DNA of 64,000 nt, taken from assembly GCA_019137255.1 (NCBI GenBank), contig WPDH01000200.1, positions 124,001 through 188,000 of the forward strand, written 5' to 3'. The stretch comes from Corinectria fuckeliana (taxonomy: Eukaryota > Ascomycota > Sordariomycetes > Hypocreales > Nectriaceae). Both the position numbers and the translations under genes were made by a program. The notes beneath the pieces were generated by a model, which saw only the letters and a program-made list of their open reading frames with translations, made no database searches and was not told the origin of the DNA. Of the stretch, positions 1 to 10,483 are shown in pieces. Each line of letters begins with the position of its first letter. The first letter of the stretch is position 1.

Positions 1-3000
1 TCGTCGTGAGTGATGACAATCAACTGAAAGTTGCTCTGGGCCTGGCGCGTCTTAATAATCATGTGTAGACTCTCGGCCAGACTCTTGATGTTGTCTCGGT
101 CGAGATTGGTGGTCGGCTCATCCAACGCAATGAGTCCGCAGTTGACACCAAATGATTCGGCTAGAGCGAGACGGATGATGATGGAGGCAAGAACCTTCTG
201 GCCGGCCGAGCAACGCCCACGCATGTCCATCTCGGTGTCCTGCTTCACCATGCACAGCCGGTAGTTGTAATTGCGCTTGCCCGTGTTCGACTCGTTGTCA
301 GAGCGGATGAGGATGGTGTCGATATCGGTGCCCTGATATGTGCTTTGCCACAGCTCGCCTGCGATACGGTTTATCTCAGACATCTTGAGAGAGTGGAATT
401 GCATGACAGCCTTGTCGACAGCAGAACCACACTGGGCCAGGTCCTCAATGGCAGCCTTTGTCGTCTCGACACGGATATGTGACTCGCGGTATTTCCTCTT
501 GGCATCCTTGTAGTCCATCTCCCATTCTTGCAGCAACCTTCCCAGCTCTTCGTCTTTGGTCTTCATCGTTCCCATTACGGAACCGCGCTCGGCGAGGAGG
601 CGGTTGTACTGATTTTCTTGAGATCGGGCCTCAGTCTGGAGTCGCTCGTAGTCTTCGTCGGCATTACGCTCCTCAAGCTCAGATATTTCCCGGCGGATGA
701 CCTCCAACATACGAAGATGCTTTCGGTAGTTGAGGTTATCATTGATGTTCTTTTTCTTTCGATCTCCGTTGTCAATGTCTTGCTTTAGTTTATTGGTGCG
801 AACAGTAAGATCCGTGATTTCCTTTTCAGTATTGGAAATAGCCTTTTCGAGCGCAGCAATGGCTCGCTGGTTGGAGGCGAGGTTGGACGGGCCGCCACGG
901 TCGATGTAGTCCTGGATATCACTATCCATCATCTTTACCTCATTGACGGAGCTTGCAACTGCATCGCGAGCCTCGACGATGACCTGCTCCTTTGATCGGC
1001 CGCGTTGAAGCACCTCGTCACGGGCGGATCTTGCTTCGCTCATGCTAGGCTCAATGCTAGCTAACTCTTCATCGGCGCGTTGGATCACCTCTCGCTGGTG
1101 CAATTGCTCATCCTTGAGCGCCTGAATCTGGGTTTGGAGATCCTTCTTCTTGTCCAGCTGCCCGCCGGCGCGACTGATTTTGTTTCTGAGCTCGCTCTTC
1201 TCCAATTCGAGAGCGTTCAGCTGGTCCTTCATACGCTGTCGATCGTTGGTCAACTTTGAGATGCGTGTCTTGAGACTCCTCATCTGCTCAGCAAGACCAG
1301 CCTGGAGCTCGTGAATCTCCTCCGGACTCCGAGTTGCACCGCCAGATGCCTGCTGAGACATGATGCGGTCGACCTGGGTCTCCGAATCGCTGATCTCTTT
1401 GACGGTCTGGGCAATGTTCATGACGGTCTTAGACATGTCCTCCAGATCCTTTTGTTTCTCCTCCTCTGTGGAGACGATGGAGCTTTGCTCTTCCAACTGC
1501 CTCTCAAGAGTGTCGTACTCGCTCTCAGCAGCCTTGCACTCATCTCGGAGAGAAGGAAGTTTGGCGGACAATCGTTCATAAGTATCATATGCTGACCGAA
1601 CTGAGCGTAGCTTTTCCAAGCTAGCCACGGTCTCCTTTAGATCCTTCTCCACGTCAACCTTTCCTTTTGGATCAAGGTTCTTCTCAATTTTCTTGCCAAG
1701 CCGATCCAGGCTCGAGGCTTGGCTGTCATCAAAATGTCGGTCACAAAGCAAGCACTTCTTCTTCGACTCCAGCATACGTTTGCACTTGTTGTAGTAGTCC
1801 ACGAGAGCGTCGAAAAGACTCAACTCATTCCTGAGGTCCTCGACCTGTTGCTCCACCGAGGCCACCTCTTCGGCGTAGTCTTCAACGATGGCGTTATCCC
1901 GGACTGTTTGAAGTGCGTCAACAACTCGCTGTTGACAACTTGCAGCTTCTTGCGTGTTTTTATCCCGTAACTCCTTGGCATTTCTCATCCGAAACTCTAC
2001 CTTCTGCTGCTTTTGTCGCGTCTGTTCCCGCCGTTTTTGGACATCGGCAACCACTTTGTTAACATCTTTCAGGATCGAGTGAAATTTGGCATCGAGTGTT
2101 TCGGGCTGCCAGTCGCCGCCAAGAACTTTGTCCAGCTTCGGTTTCCAGGTGTTTGTGAGAGTGTCAAGCCTGCGCTTGCGATCCGCCAGTTCTTTCTTCC
2201 TCAAGTCTAGTTGAGCGCGGTCAGAAGCGAGGCGAGTGCATTCGACAAGTTCCCGGCCGAGCTTGTCATTCTCATTTTCGAGCTGATGAAGTTTGTCGTT
2301 GTCGTCTGTGATTTGGCGGTCCCAGTCCGAAGCCTCGAAACCCTTCTGAGTCGTTTGGAACCTGCTTTCAAGGTCCTCTAGCTGCCCGTCCAGAATAGCT
2401 TTGGCGCCCTCATCCACATCTATCCTGCCAGACTCGTTCTGCAAAACACTAGTCCGCTTCTCTATAGCGCTCATGCGTTGCTTTGCAGAGACACGATCTT
2501 GGGTTCGAGCCGCTTTGCGACCCTCAAGCTCCGTAATCACACTAGTAGCCCTGTCTAACTCAGCGGAATTCTCCTTTTGCATTCGTTCGAGGTCTCGCTT
2601 CTTTTCACTCAGCAGCTTCTGTATCCGGTCGTTGAAGCTCTTGACGTGCTGGTCAGTGACATCACCGTCAAAGCCAGAGAACCCGTAGGTTTCAGCGGCC
2701 TCTTGGATCACCTCCATGCGCAACTTGAGCTGGCGTTCGTATTTGTCTTTGTCCGATTGGTGCTTTCCCTGTTCGGCGAGCTTCAAAGATTGTTCCTTTC
2801 GCGACTGGCCCAGCTCCCTCTGTAGATCGTTGTATTGCGTCTTGTTGCCATCGGCCTCATCTTGTAGGTGATGCATACGGTCTTCGTAGTGGGCGAGGTC
2901 ATTCTCGAGGGATGCGTCGTCCTCGTGAAGCTCATCAATAGTGGTCTTGAGCTCCTTGACCGCATCATGACGATACTCGAGTTGTTCGCGTTTGTTGTTG

Positions 3001-3858
3001 AGATTGTGGACGATTTCGAGGTGCGTATTTGCGGTCTCCCGGATGCTCCGAATCCTGTCCTGCGTTTCTTCCATCTCAGCGCTGATAGACTCGCAGCTAT
3101 CTCGGGAAGCTTCGATTTCAGCTTGTAGGGCCTTCATCCTCTTCTCGGCTCGTTCCCCTCTGTCCTTGTTGACCTTGTTGTGTGCCTCATCGTTCTGGAG
3201 CTTGCCAAGCTGCTCGACTTGCTTCTTACGGAGAACTTTAAGGTTGTCAATGGCTTTGGTGTATTTCATGGCCTCGAAGATCTCATCGAAGCGCTTCTTC
3301 AATGCAGCAGGCTCGCTCAGCGGCCAGAGGGACTCGTCCTGGTGGCAGAATATGACGGCATCGAGGATGGCGGGAGAGACGCCGAGCCGCTCGGGAATCA
3401 TTTCATCAAGTTGAGCCTGTCTCGTTGAGGTCGTAGTGCGTTCGCCATTATTGACGACTACGAGAGAGCAGTCAAGAGTCTTCTGGGAGCGGGTGGTTTT
3501 CTTTACGGTGAGCTGCATACTTCGAGTCGCGACATGCTGGCGGTCATTGATCGATCGAAACTGTAGCTTAACCTGGGCCATGACTTCCTTCTCGCCACAT
3601 AGCTGTGGAGTGTTAGGGTGAGCTGTGGTGTTCACGTTGGGAGAGGTGTACCTTGGGATCATGAATAAAGGCGCCACCCTTGCTGTTGGGAGGCAGCTCG
3701 CCAGTGGTGGCATACTTGAGACACTCAATGATGGTAGTCTTGCCGGAGCCATTGTACCCGACGATGAGGGTTAGTGGGGTGTTGAACTGGATGGCTTCTC
3801 GGACAGACGGGCTGAAGGAGCGAATGCCCGAGATGGAGAGCTTGTCGATTCTCGACAT
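1..3858 (-). CDS. RAD50: Rad50, SMC-like ATPase of the Mre11-Rad50-Nbs1 DNA repair complex (3' end outside window)
   Basis: Rad50 holds and tethers broken DNA ends with Mre11 and Nbs1/Xrs2 in the nucleus, acting in double-strand break repair, meiosis and telomere upkeep. The model has two exons, 3858-3652 (69 codons) and 3602 to beyond position 1. They are joined in phase 0 across a 49-nt intron (GTACAC donor, CCACAG acceptor). Visible motifs in order are the Walker A loop GYNGSGKTT (residues 34-42), a long coiled-coil middle, the zinc-hook CLLC (residues 686-689, about 1743-1754), the ABC signature CSAGQK from residue 1200 (about 212), and Walker B ALDEPTTNLD around 1228-1237. The reading frame checks across all of these. 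The frame leaves the window shortly after the H-loop ITHD. About 1269 residues are visible, and known family members are near 1300, so only a short C-terminal piece is missing. It is divergent from the WC-2 gene. Confidence 0.97.
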
Positions 3859-6040
3859 TGTGGACGACTACAGCATTGGGGGTTGATGTCATGCAGTCAG
3901 TTCACCGCGGAGGCTGGAGGCAGGTGATTTCTAATATCAGAGACGGCCTTTGACGAGGATTTGGAGATGGAGCCAAGGCAGCGACGGGCAGACGCGACGG
4001 AGACGCAAGTTCACGCGTTTGTAGGTTCAGGGACGAGGATGCGCTCTCACGTGAGCTCAGCTTATTTAGCCGTGGTTTCGGCGCGTCCCTCAAAGCTCGA
4101 CTTATCAGCGACACAGCTTGAGAGCCCAGCTTCAACGCCAAGTGCGTCAATGCCGATCAAAGCCATCGTTTCAACACTCGTTTGGATCCGAAAATAACCG
4201 ACCCGGATAATAATATACTAGTCTATGGGCTTGGGCACCTGCACGTACGAATAGAGACTTGTTGGTTCGAGTTTGAGACTCGCACCCCCACGGCTGCCGG
4301 CGGAGATCAATCTGTATAGGCTTAGCTCTACTTGGTAGCTATCTAGGTACCTATTTCACACATCTTCCCCATTTCCCATGACGGGCTGTCGTGAAGAGGA
4401 AATCCAACATGTCGATCGTAGCGCTCTCTAACCGGCCAGGCCGAGGCAAGAGAGGACCCTGAGAAGAACACCCCACAAAGCGCCCCGACTTGGACCCTTG
4501 GAGCCGCCGCCCGCGTCAACTAAAAAGGGCCCTACGAAGTAAGCTATGTACAAGATCCCGGACGGAGACTGCACCGCCACCGCTACAATCATTCATCCAA
4601 CTGCATGTGGGTGGGTATGCACAGTGGCGCTCTTCCGTTGTGCAGCGGCAACCGCCAGCCAAGGGTAACATCCTGAATTTGAGGGTAGCACGGAGTACTT
4701 CCACGAGCCTAAGTTGTAGGAATGATGTTCTCAGAGACACGAGCAACTACCAAACTCCCCTGTGCAGTCTGCATGCCGATTATATGGACTGTACTTCGTA
4801 CAGCACTACGTCTGCGGGCGCTTTTGGCGTCTCCAAGCGCCACTAGTCAACCGAGCCGTCGACTCAGAGTGGCTCTAGACTCCCCCCGTACGAAGTGCTG
4901 CCCCCCAACCCCTCCGACATTTGCTCACTGCCCGAGCTGCGAGCGACACTTAGAAAACCGCTTCTGATCTGGCCTTAAATAAATTACTAAAACACGGAAA
5001 AAATACAGAGCGAATGGGCCCACCCAGACCAGCCCAGGCCAGGACGTGGCGAAGGTGGCCATATCCTTGTTTAGTGGGAGAGAGCCCGCTTTCGCCGGGG
5101 CGTTTCCTCCGGCATGCTTCCTCCCGAGGGAAGCCCATGAGTGAGGGCTCTCCTCTCTGGAGCGTACGGATTATAGTGCTACTTTTTGGTCCTCCGTACC
5201 TAGCGTCGGGACGGTTGCCAGCTTCTGGCTTCGGTGCGCGGCATCTCAGCATGTCTTTTCTTTGGTCACTTTCCCATCTGTGAGACCATGGCTATTTCCA
5301 AATACTTCGTACATCTACGGCTATTAGGGACCTAACGAATTACAACTTCCTTGGCGAGGTATCTGCAATGCATACTTATGCAGCGTGCTTGGGTGGTGTT
5401 ATTGGCGCCCGGGTCGGTCGTGCAACGGTTTGCCTCACTTTATGTCCTTCTCCGTTGCAGTGTCCACGTCGTGCCATCATCCCCCTTGTGCTGTGGTCTT
5501 GGCTGGCCTGCGTAATCCTGTGCAGTTCTGTGCAGTTCTGTGCCATCCTGTCAACCTGTCCGTCCATGTCTACGAAGTAACCTACTTACCTAGGTAGGTA
5601 CCTAGACCTACAGTAGGTAGTATTAGTCTAGGTGCAGGCCACTCTCCTCCTCGCTCCTCTAAAATTAGCAACTCTCCTCTTCTCCTTGTATCCTTCTTAG
5701 CTACCTAGCTTTGGCGACAGTCTTCTTCCCTCTTCCCTCTTCATCTCATCACTCCATCTATCTCTCGCAGGCTATCCCACCTACCCCTGCCTGTTCCTTT
5801 TCATTCTCTCTTTGCTCCGCAGCAGTCGGGTAACCCGGTGGCGACCGACGTTCTGTTCCGTTCATACACGTCTAGATACACTCTGTCGTCGAGTATTTTA
5901 CCGTTGTAAAGGTTCCTGGTTGACTTGGAGGCGTCCTGTTCTGCCGCTCTGCCGCCCGCTCTGCCGCTCCGGCCGACACCGTTGCCGCCCTGCGCTTCGC
6001 CAATGCAATTACTAGATTGCCACATGAAGGCGGCGCAACC
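3859..6040. other. Intergenic region between divergent RAD50 and WC-2 genes
   Basis: About 2.2 kb with no gene I can support; the open frames here lack ATG starts or recognisable content. It must hold both promoters and the WC-2 leader. The last 400 bases are strongly CT-rich, as is common upstream of fungal start codons. It contains dispersed GTACTTCGTAC-type elements (4791-4801, 5303-5312, 5571-5580) and a dense TAGGTA/TACCTA cluster at 5580-5632. Confidence 0.8.
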
Positions 6041-6134
6041 ATGTCCCACGGGCCACCTCCACCTCCGCCTCCTCCCCCTCCAGGCAACTTGTTCAGCTTC
6101 GCCAACCTCGACATTGGACCTCTCCATGACATGA
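6003..6134 (+). promoter_or_regulatory. Upstream ORF overlapping the WC-2 start codon
   Basis: An ATG at 6003 and a second in the same frame at 6024 open a 43-codon frame that runs past the WC-2 start at 6041 in another frame and stops at 6134. Both upstream ATGs have C at -3, which is a weak context. The WC-2 ATG has A at -3. If transcription starts upstream of 6003, WC-2 would need leaky scanning. The transcription start is not visible, so the regulatory role is inference. Confidence 0.45.
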
Positions 6135-7657
6135 CGCCTGGCCAGGTCAATCCCCCCCTCTCACTAAGCCCCCTCCTCCGAGATCGCAATGGCCTTCCGG
6201 GAGCTCACCAGTGACCACCACTGCTAACGATGCGCAGATGGGCGCCGATGGCCAGGACTCCTCCGACTTCATGGCTCTCCTCGACCACTCCATGTACGGC
6301 TCGCTGGGCGACGTCGATGTGCCCATGACCCTCGAACCCGCCGATGGGCTGACCCTCGCTCCAGGCTTCGGCGGTCCCGAAGCTGTCCCCACGACCGAAG
6401 AATCCATCGCCCGAGCCGAGAATCAGTTTAACACGGCCGCCAACAACGTCCCCGGCGCAGGACCCGTGCCTCCGGGCTCGTTCGGCCAGGCCGCTCCGTC
6501 GTCCAGCAGCACCCTCACCGAGTTCACCAAACGAAGGAACTGGCCCGCGAAGGTAGTTGAAGAGATCAAGGACTTCCTGCAGATCCTCGACGCCCACGGC
6601 CGCATCAAGTACACGTCCCCCAACATCACTACCGTCACCGGCTACACTACCGAAGATATCCAAGACGCCTTCCTCAGGGAACTCATCCACCCCGATGACC
6701 AGGGAGTCTTCGTCTCCGAGCTCAACGAGTCCATCGCCTCGGGCAACCCGCTGCGCATGTTTTATCGCTTCAAAAAGAAGGACGGCGAATGGGCCATTTT
6801 CGAGACGGTCGGCCACGCACACATCGCAGGGGCTAAGTTTGCGCCCAACCCGAACAATCAGTCCCCATTCTGCCAAGCCGTCTTCATGATGTCGCGCCCG
6901 TACCCGACCAAGAATGCGGGCCTCCTCGACTCCTTCCTAGAACACAAGATCGAGAACGAGCGGCTGAAGCGACGTATTGCGGAGCTTCGTCAGGAAGAGG
7001 AAGCCGAGACCAGCGACGCGCAGAAGCAGTGGGTGCAGAGCCAGGAGGGTCGATCAGATGTGACACCATCGGAGAACACTGATCACTCGCCAGGCACCTT
7101 TGCCCATGCCGACAACAAAGAACCAATGTCAGAGGCAGACCGCAATGCACTCAACATCGCCCTTACCCGCGAAAACCTGGAAGGCGCTGCTGTTGGCAGC
7201 CGTCCAGATTCCCTGCGAGACAAGATGGCCCGCTACGAGGGGGCTTCGCATGCCGATACCATCGAGATGCTCACTGGGCTACGGTACATAGAGGGAGAGC
7301 GGAGCCGAGGCATCACGACTGGCAACGCAAGCCCGACGCTCATCAAGGGAGACGCGGGCATCGCAATTCCGATGGACCGAGATCCACGGACAGGAGAGAA
7401 GAAGAAGAAGCTCAAGACGTCGGAGGAATACGTGTGCACAGACTGTGGTAGGTTTTCCCAACGTTCTCGTCCGGTATGGGTATATTAGTGCTCACCGTGG
7501 GACAGGAACTCTCGACTCGCCAGAATGGAGAAAGGGACCTAGCGGGCCCAAGACGCTATGCAACGCTTGTGGCCTAAGATGGGCGAAGAAGGAGAAGAAG
7601 AGGAACAATGCCGGTTCTTCTCAGCAGACCCCGGCCGCTGATCACCCTATGACTTGA
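6041..7657 (+). CDS. wc-2: White collar-2-type GATA transcription factor with PAS domain
   Basis: WC-2 partners the photoreceptor WC-1 in the nuclear white collar complex, which drives blue-light and clock gene expression. Exons are 6041-6145, 6238-7447 and 7506-7657, giving 488 residues. Intron 1 has a clear branch point (GCTAAC) just before CGCAG; intron 2 is 58 nt. The N-terminus reads MSHG followed by a run of ten prolines, and as I recall it the Neurospora protein also begins MSHG. A single PAS domain covers about residues 145-260 (NWPAKVVEEIKDFLQI ... GYTTEDIQ ... RFKKKDGEW), followed by a charged helix rich in E/R/K. The C-terminal GATA zinc finger is CTDC-X18-CNAC, the 18-residue loop typical of white collar proteins, and intron 2 splits it right after the first cysteine pair. 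A basic tail (KKEKKR) follows the finger. Confidence 0.96.
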
Positions 7658-9196
7658 AGTGAGGGACGCTATCGGGCGGATACTCAACGATAGGGAGACC
7701 GGAGCGGGAAAGTAGAGATGCATGGCTGAAAGAAAGATCGAATCGATGGACGAGGATAATGGCGATATATTCTTCTTGTACAATGGAGTTGGAGTCGTTT
7801 TTTTCGGGGCATTCAAGACAACAGGAGGCATAAACGACGATTACGGATGGTTGAGTGGATGGGGTCTCTTTGGGCCTTTTTGTTTTGTTTTGTTTTTCAT
7901 CTTTCTTTTTCTCGCAACTGTACAATGATACCTGGGGACGACGGGAGCATGAGGACAGACAAAGGCGCGGGGCTCCGGGTGCGCCAGCGAACACGAATTG
8001 ACGCATCTTGGTAATGAGGGGAAGGTTGTCTCGTATAAGTCGATTGAGTGACGTTTGGCATTCGGCGTTTTGTTTTGTATTTGTCACTACCCATTGGGAT
8101 GAAGCAGAATAGTGACAGGGGAATGATGCTTCGATGTTATTACCAGCATTGGCGAATGATCTCTAACGCTGGCGGCCGGCCGAGAAGGGGGACCGGCCGG
8201 CGCCGGGTTAAGGGAGGATTTGCTAGGTGCTTTGCTGTGATGGTAGTTTAAGGAGACACCGGTCTTAGGTTTATGTGAGCGTGCCAGTCCATATCAGCCG
8301 CGCATGGCGCGTGGCTTGTCTGCGATGGATTCGGAGCGCAACGAAGTAATAACACTTCAGTTAGTACGTAGCACTGGCACCCTTGTTGAAGCAAGCTGAA
8401 GCACTGCTGACACTGCTCCTACTGTACATGCAGATGACGGGACGTACCCATACGTTCCGGTTGGGCACAGGTGTCTTAGCCCACCTCAGGTTCCAATTGC
8501 TTGTCGTTTGTTGTTGGTGGGAGTTTCAGCTGCTCAGGCGGTAAAATAGGACCCGCTGGGAGGATGAGCTATCCTACACAAGTAGATGTCAGCAAGTATG
8601 CATGACAGGACTGTTCATGTCGGATTATCCGAATTGACTAAACAGAGGATCCTCGGTTGTTCGCACCACTGTTTATCAGGGTTTATCAGGGTATATCAGA
8701 CAGTTCAGCTCATCACGGCCGTGGCCTAGGCCAGTAGCACTGTGCTGTGCTGGAGCAGTAAGCCAATGATTCCCTGAGGGGGTGAGGGGATGAGGGGCAG
8801 CTCGACATGGACGTGGAGCTCTGTCGATCCACGCTACAGCGCATCCCATCTCAATGCTAAGGCCATATTTATTATTAGATACAGCTCGTACATATCATCA
8901 ACTACAGTACCTATCTAACTAATACCTTTAGTGGCGCGGAAAGTAGATCCCCGTAGCAATCCCGTGTCTCGTCCGTGCCGGTGACCGCGGGGCTGCGTCA
9001 TGTAGTCTGACAAGTTAAGGCAGCGAGGCCGAACGACTGGATAGCTTCCCTAATTAGCAGTCCATTTCCCCTCCCCCCACCTTCACCTCACATCTGGAAC
9101 CGCCAACTAAATACGCAGACTAGCTGTTCAACTCCCTTGTTTACGACTGCACCATCGCCTTTTGATCTTGATTCTTTCTTCGCAAAATTCTGCACC
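7658..9196. other. Intergenic region downstream of WC-2
   Basis: About 1.5 kb without a supportable gene. It holds the WC-2 3' flank and the promoter of the next plus-strand gene. A 10-bp motif occurs three times in tandem at 8671-8700 (GTTTATCAGG twice, then a variant). CT-rich sequence precedes the next start. Confidence 0.75.
8671..8700 (+). repeat. Three tandem 10-bp units (GTTTATCAGG)
   Basis: Two exact copies of GTTTATCAGG are followed by GTATATCAGA. It lies in the WC-2 3' intergenic region; no function is apparent. Confidence 0.7.
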
Positions 9197-10274
9197 ATGG
9201 ACAAGTTCATCAATACCGCCAAGGAGTTCCTCGACGACGACAAGGATCGTCAGGGTAAGCACCGCATCTCAACCTCGCCCTACGCCGATCCCTTCACCCA
9301 AGCTCCCCGCCATCATTTACCCCGCCATGATGCCATCTGCCCTCGTGGCGCGTCTTACCAGGCCCCGACCGTTTGATACCATGATGCCGAACTGTTTTCT
9401 GCCCTCATTGATTCAAATTACTACACTAGCTCCTGATGGGCTCTTTGCAGTTCCGCTAGCTAACAAAGCTTCTCTCTTCTAGACCAACAGCAACAGCAGC
9501 AGTATCCCACCCCCGGCTCCAACAGTCAGTCCATCCCCTCCCTCCTCGTCGGTCCCCCAAGTTGCACATGAATCCTCTGACGCAATCTAGAGCCCGCCGG
9601 TGGCATCGCTAGCTTCCTCGGTGACCTGGACTTCAACAACGCCAAGGAGGAGGCCAGCAAGAACGCCGGCTCCTCGGGCGACAAGGACTTCTTTGGCAGC
9701 ATCCTCCAAGCCGTCAGCCAGAAGCAGGACAAACTCTCCGATGAGGATGTTGATGAAGAGGGTGAGTTATTCTTCGTCAGGCTAGCTAGTAGTCTTGCTG
9801 GAAGTGGCTTCGGTCACGGTGCTAACGTCAAGTTAGATGCCATTAGGAAGCACAAGAAGACGTACGATGATGACGATCACAATGCCGACGAGAACAGCCT
9901 CGGCACTGCCGCTGCCTTGCAGGCCCTGAAACTCTTCAACAGAGGCGATACCGACAGCAGCAGTAGCAGCGGCCAGAGCGCCTACCTCGGTCTGGCCATG
10001 TCTGAGGCTAGCAAGGTAAGTGCCTCTTAATGATATTTGAACCTTGTTGTATCTTTGTCTCCGATACTCTGGGGCACGCCTTGAGCACCGGCTGACCTGG
10101 ATCTAACAAATCTAGCTCTTCGACGACAAATCCTCCAAGGACAAAGTGTCTTCTGGTACCAGCAAGGATGCCGTCGTCCAGAAGGCCGCCGAGGTCGCCA
10201 TGAAGATGTACATGAAGAGCCAGGGCGAGCAGCAGGGCGGTTTGATGGGCTTGGCCTCCAAGTTCATCAAGTAA
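9197..10274 (+). CDS. Small multi-intron protein resembling fungal beta-flanking proteins
   Basis: Five exons, 9197-9254, 9483-9524, 9591-9761, 9837-10015 and 10116-10274, splice to 202 residues with phases that agree throughout. The donor of exon 2 is GTCAGT and the intron before exon 4 has a GCTAAC branch point. The protein starts MDKFINTAKEFLDDDKD, has a short glutamine run coded across exons 1-2, a middle FLGDLDFNNAKEEASK, an acidic stretch DEDVDEE, and a C-terminal block SAYLGLAMSEASKLFDD ... MGLASKFIK. The arrangement resembles small fungal proteins annotated as beta-flanking proteins (DUF7721-type, from memory). Their biochemical role is unknown to me. No signal peptide or membrane segment is seen, so it is probably cytosolic. 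It converges with the amidase gene, with only 209 bases between stop codons. Confidence 0.85.
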
Positions 10275-10483
10275 AGGGTGAACCCAAACGTATTGTGAAT
10301 GAGGACCCAAATATTGATGATGAGCCTGCCTGAATCGCGCCATATGTGCGAAATCCAAAGTCATAGGAGCAAAGGGAGATGAGACAAGTTTTCCCTAGAA
10401 AGAAAGCATACAAAATGAAGAAGCCATCGCCGTACGCAACCTGGGGGCAAATATACTCCTTTATCTCTTCTCTCCAACTCTTC

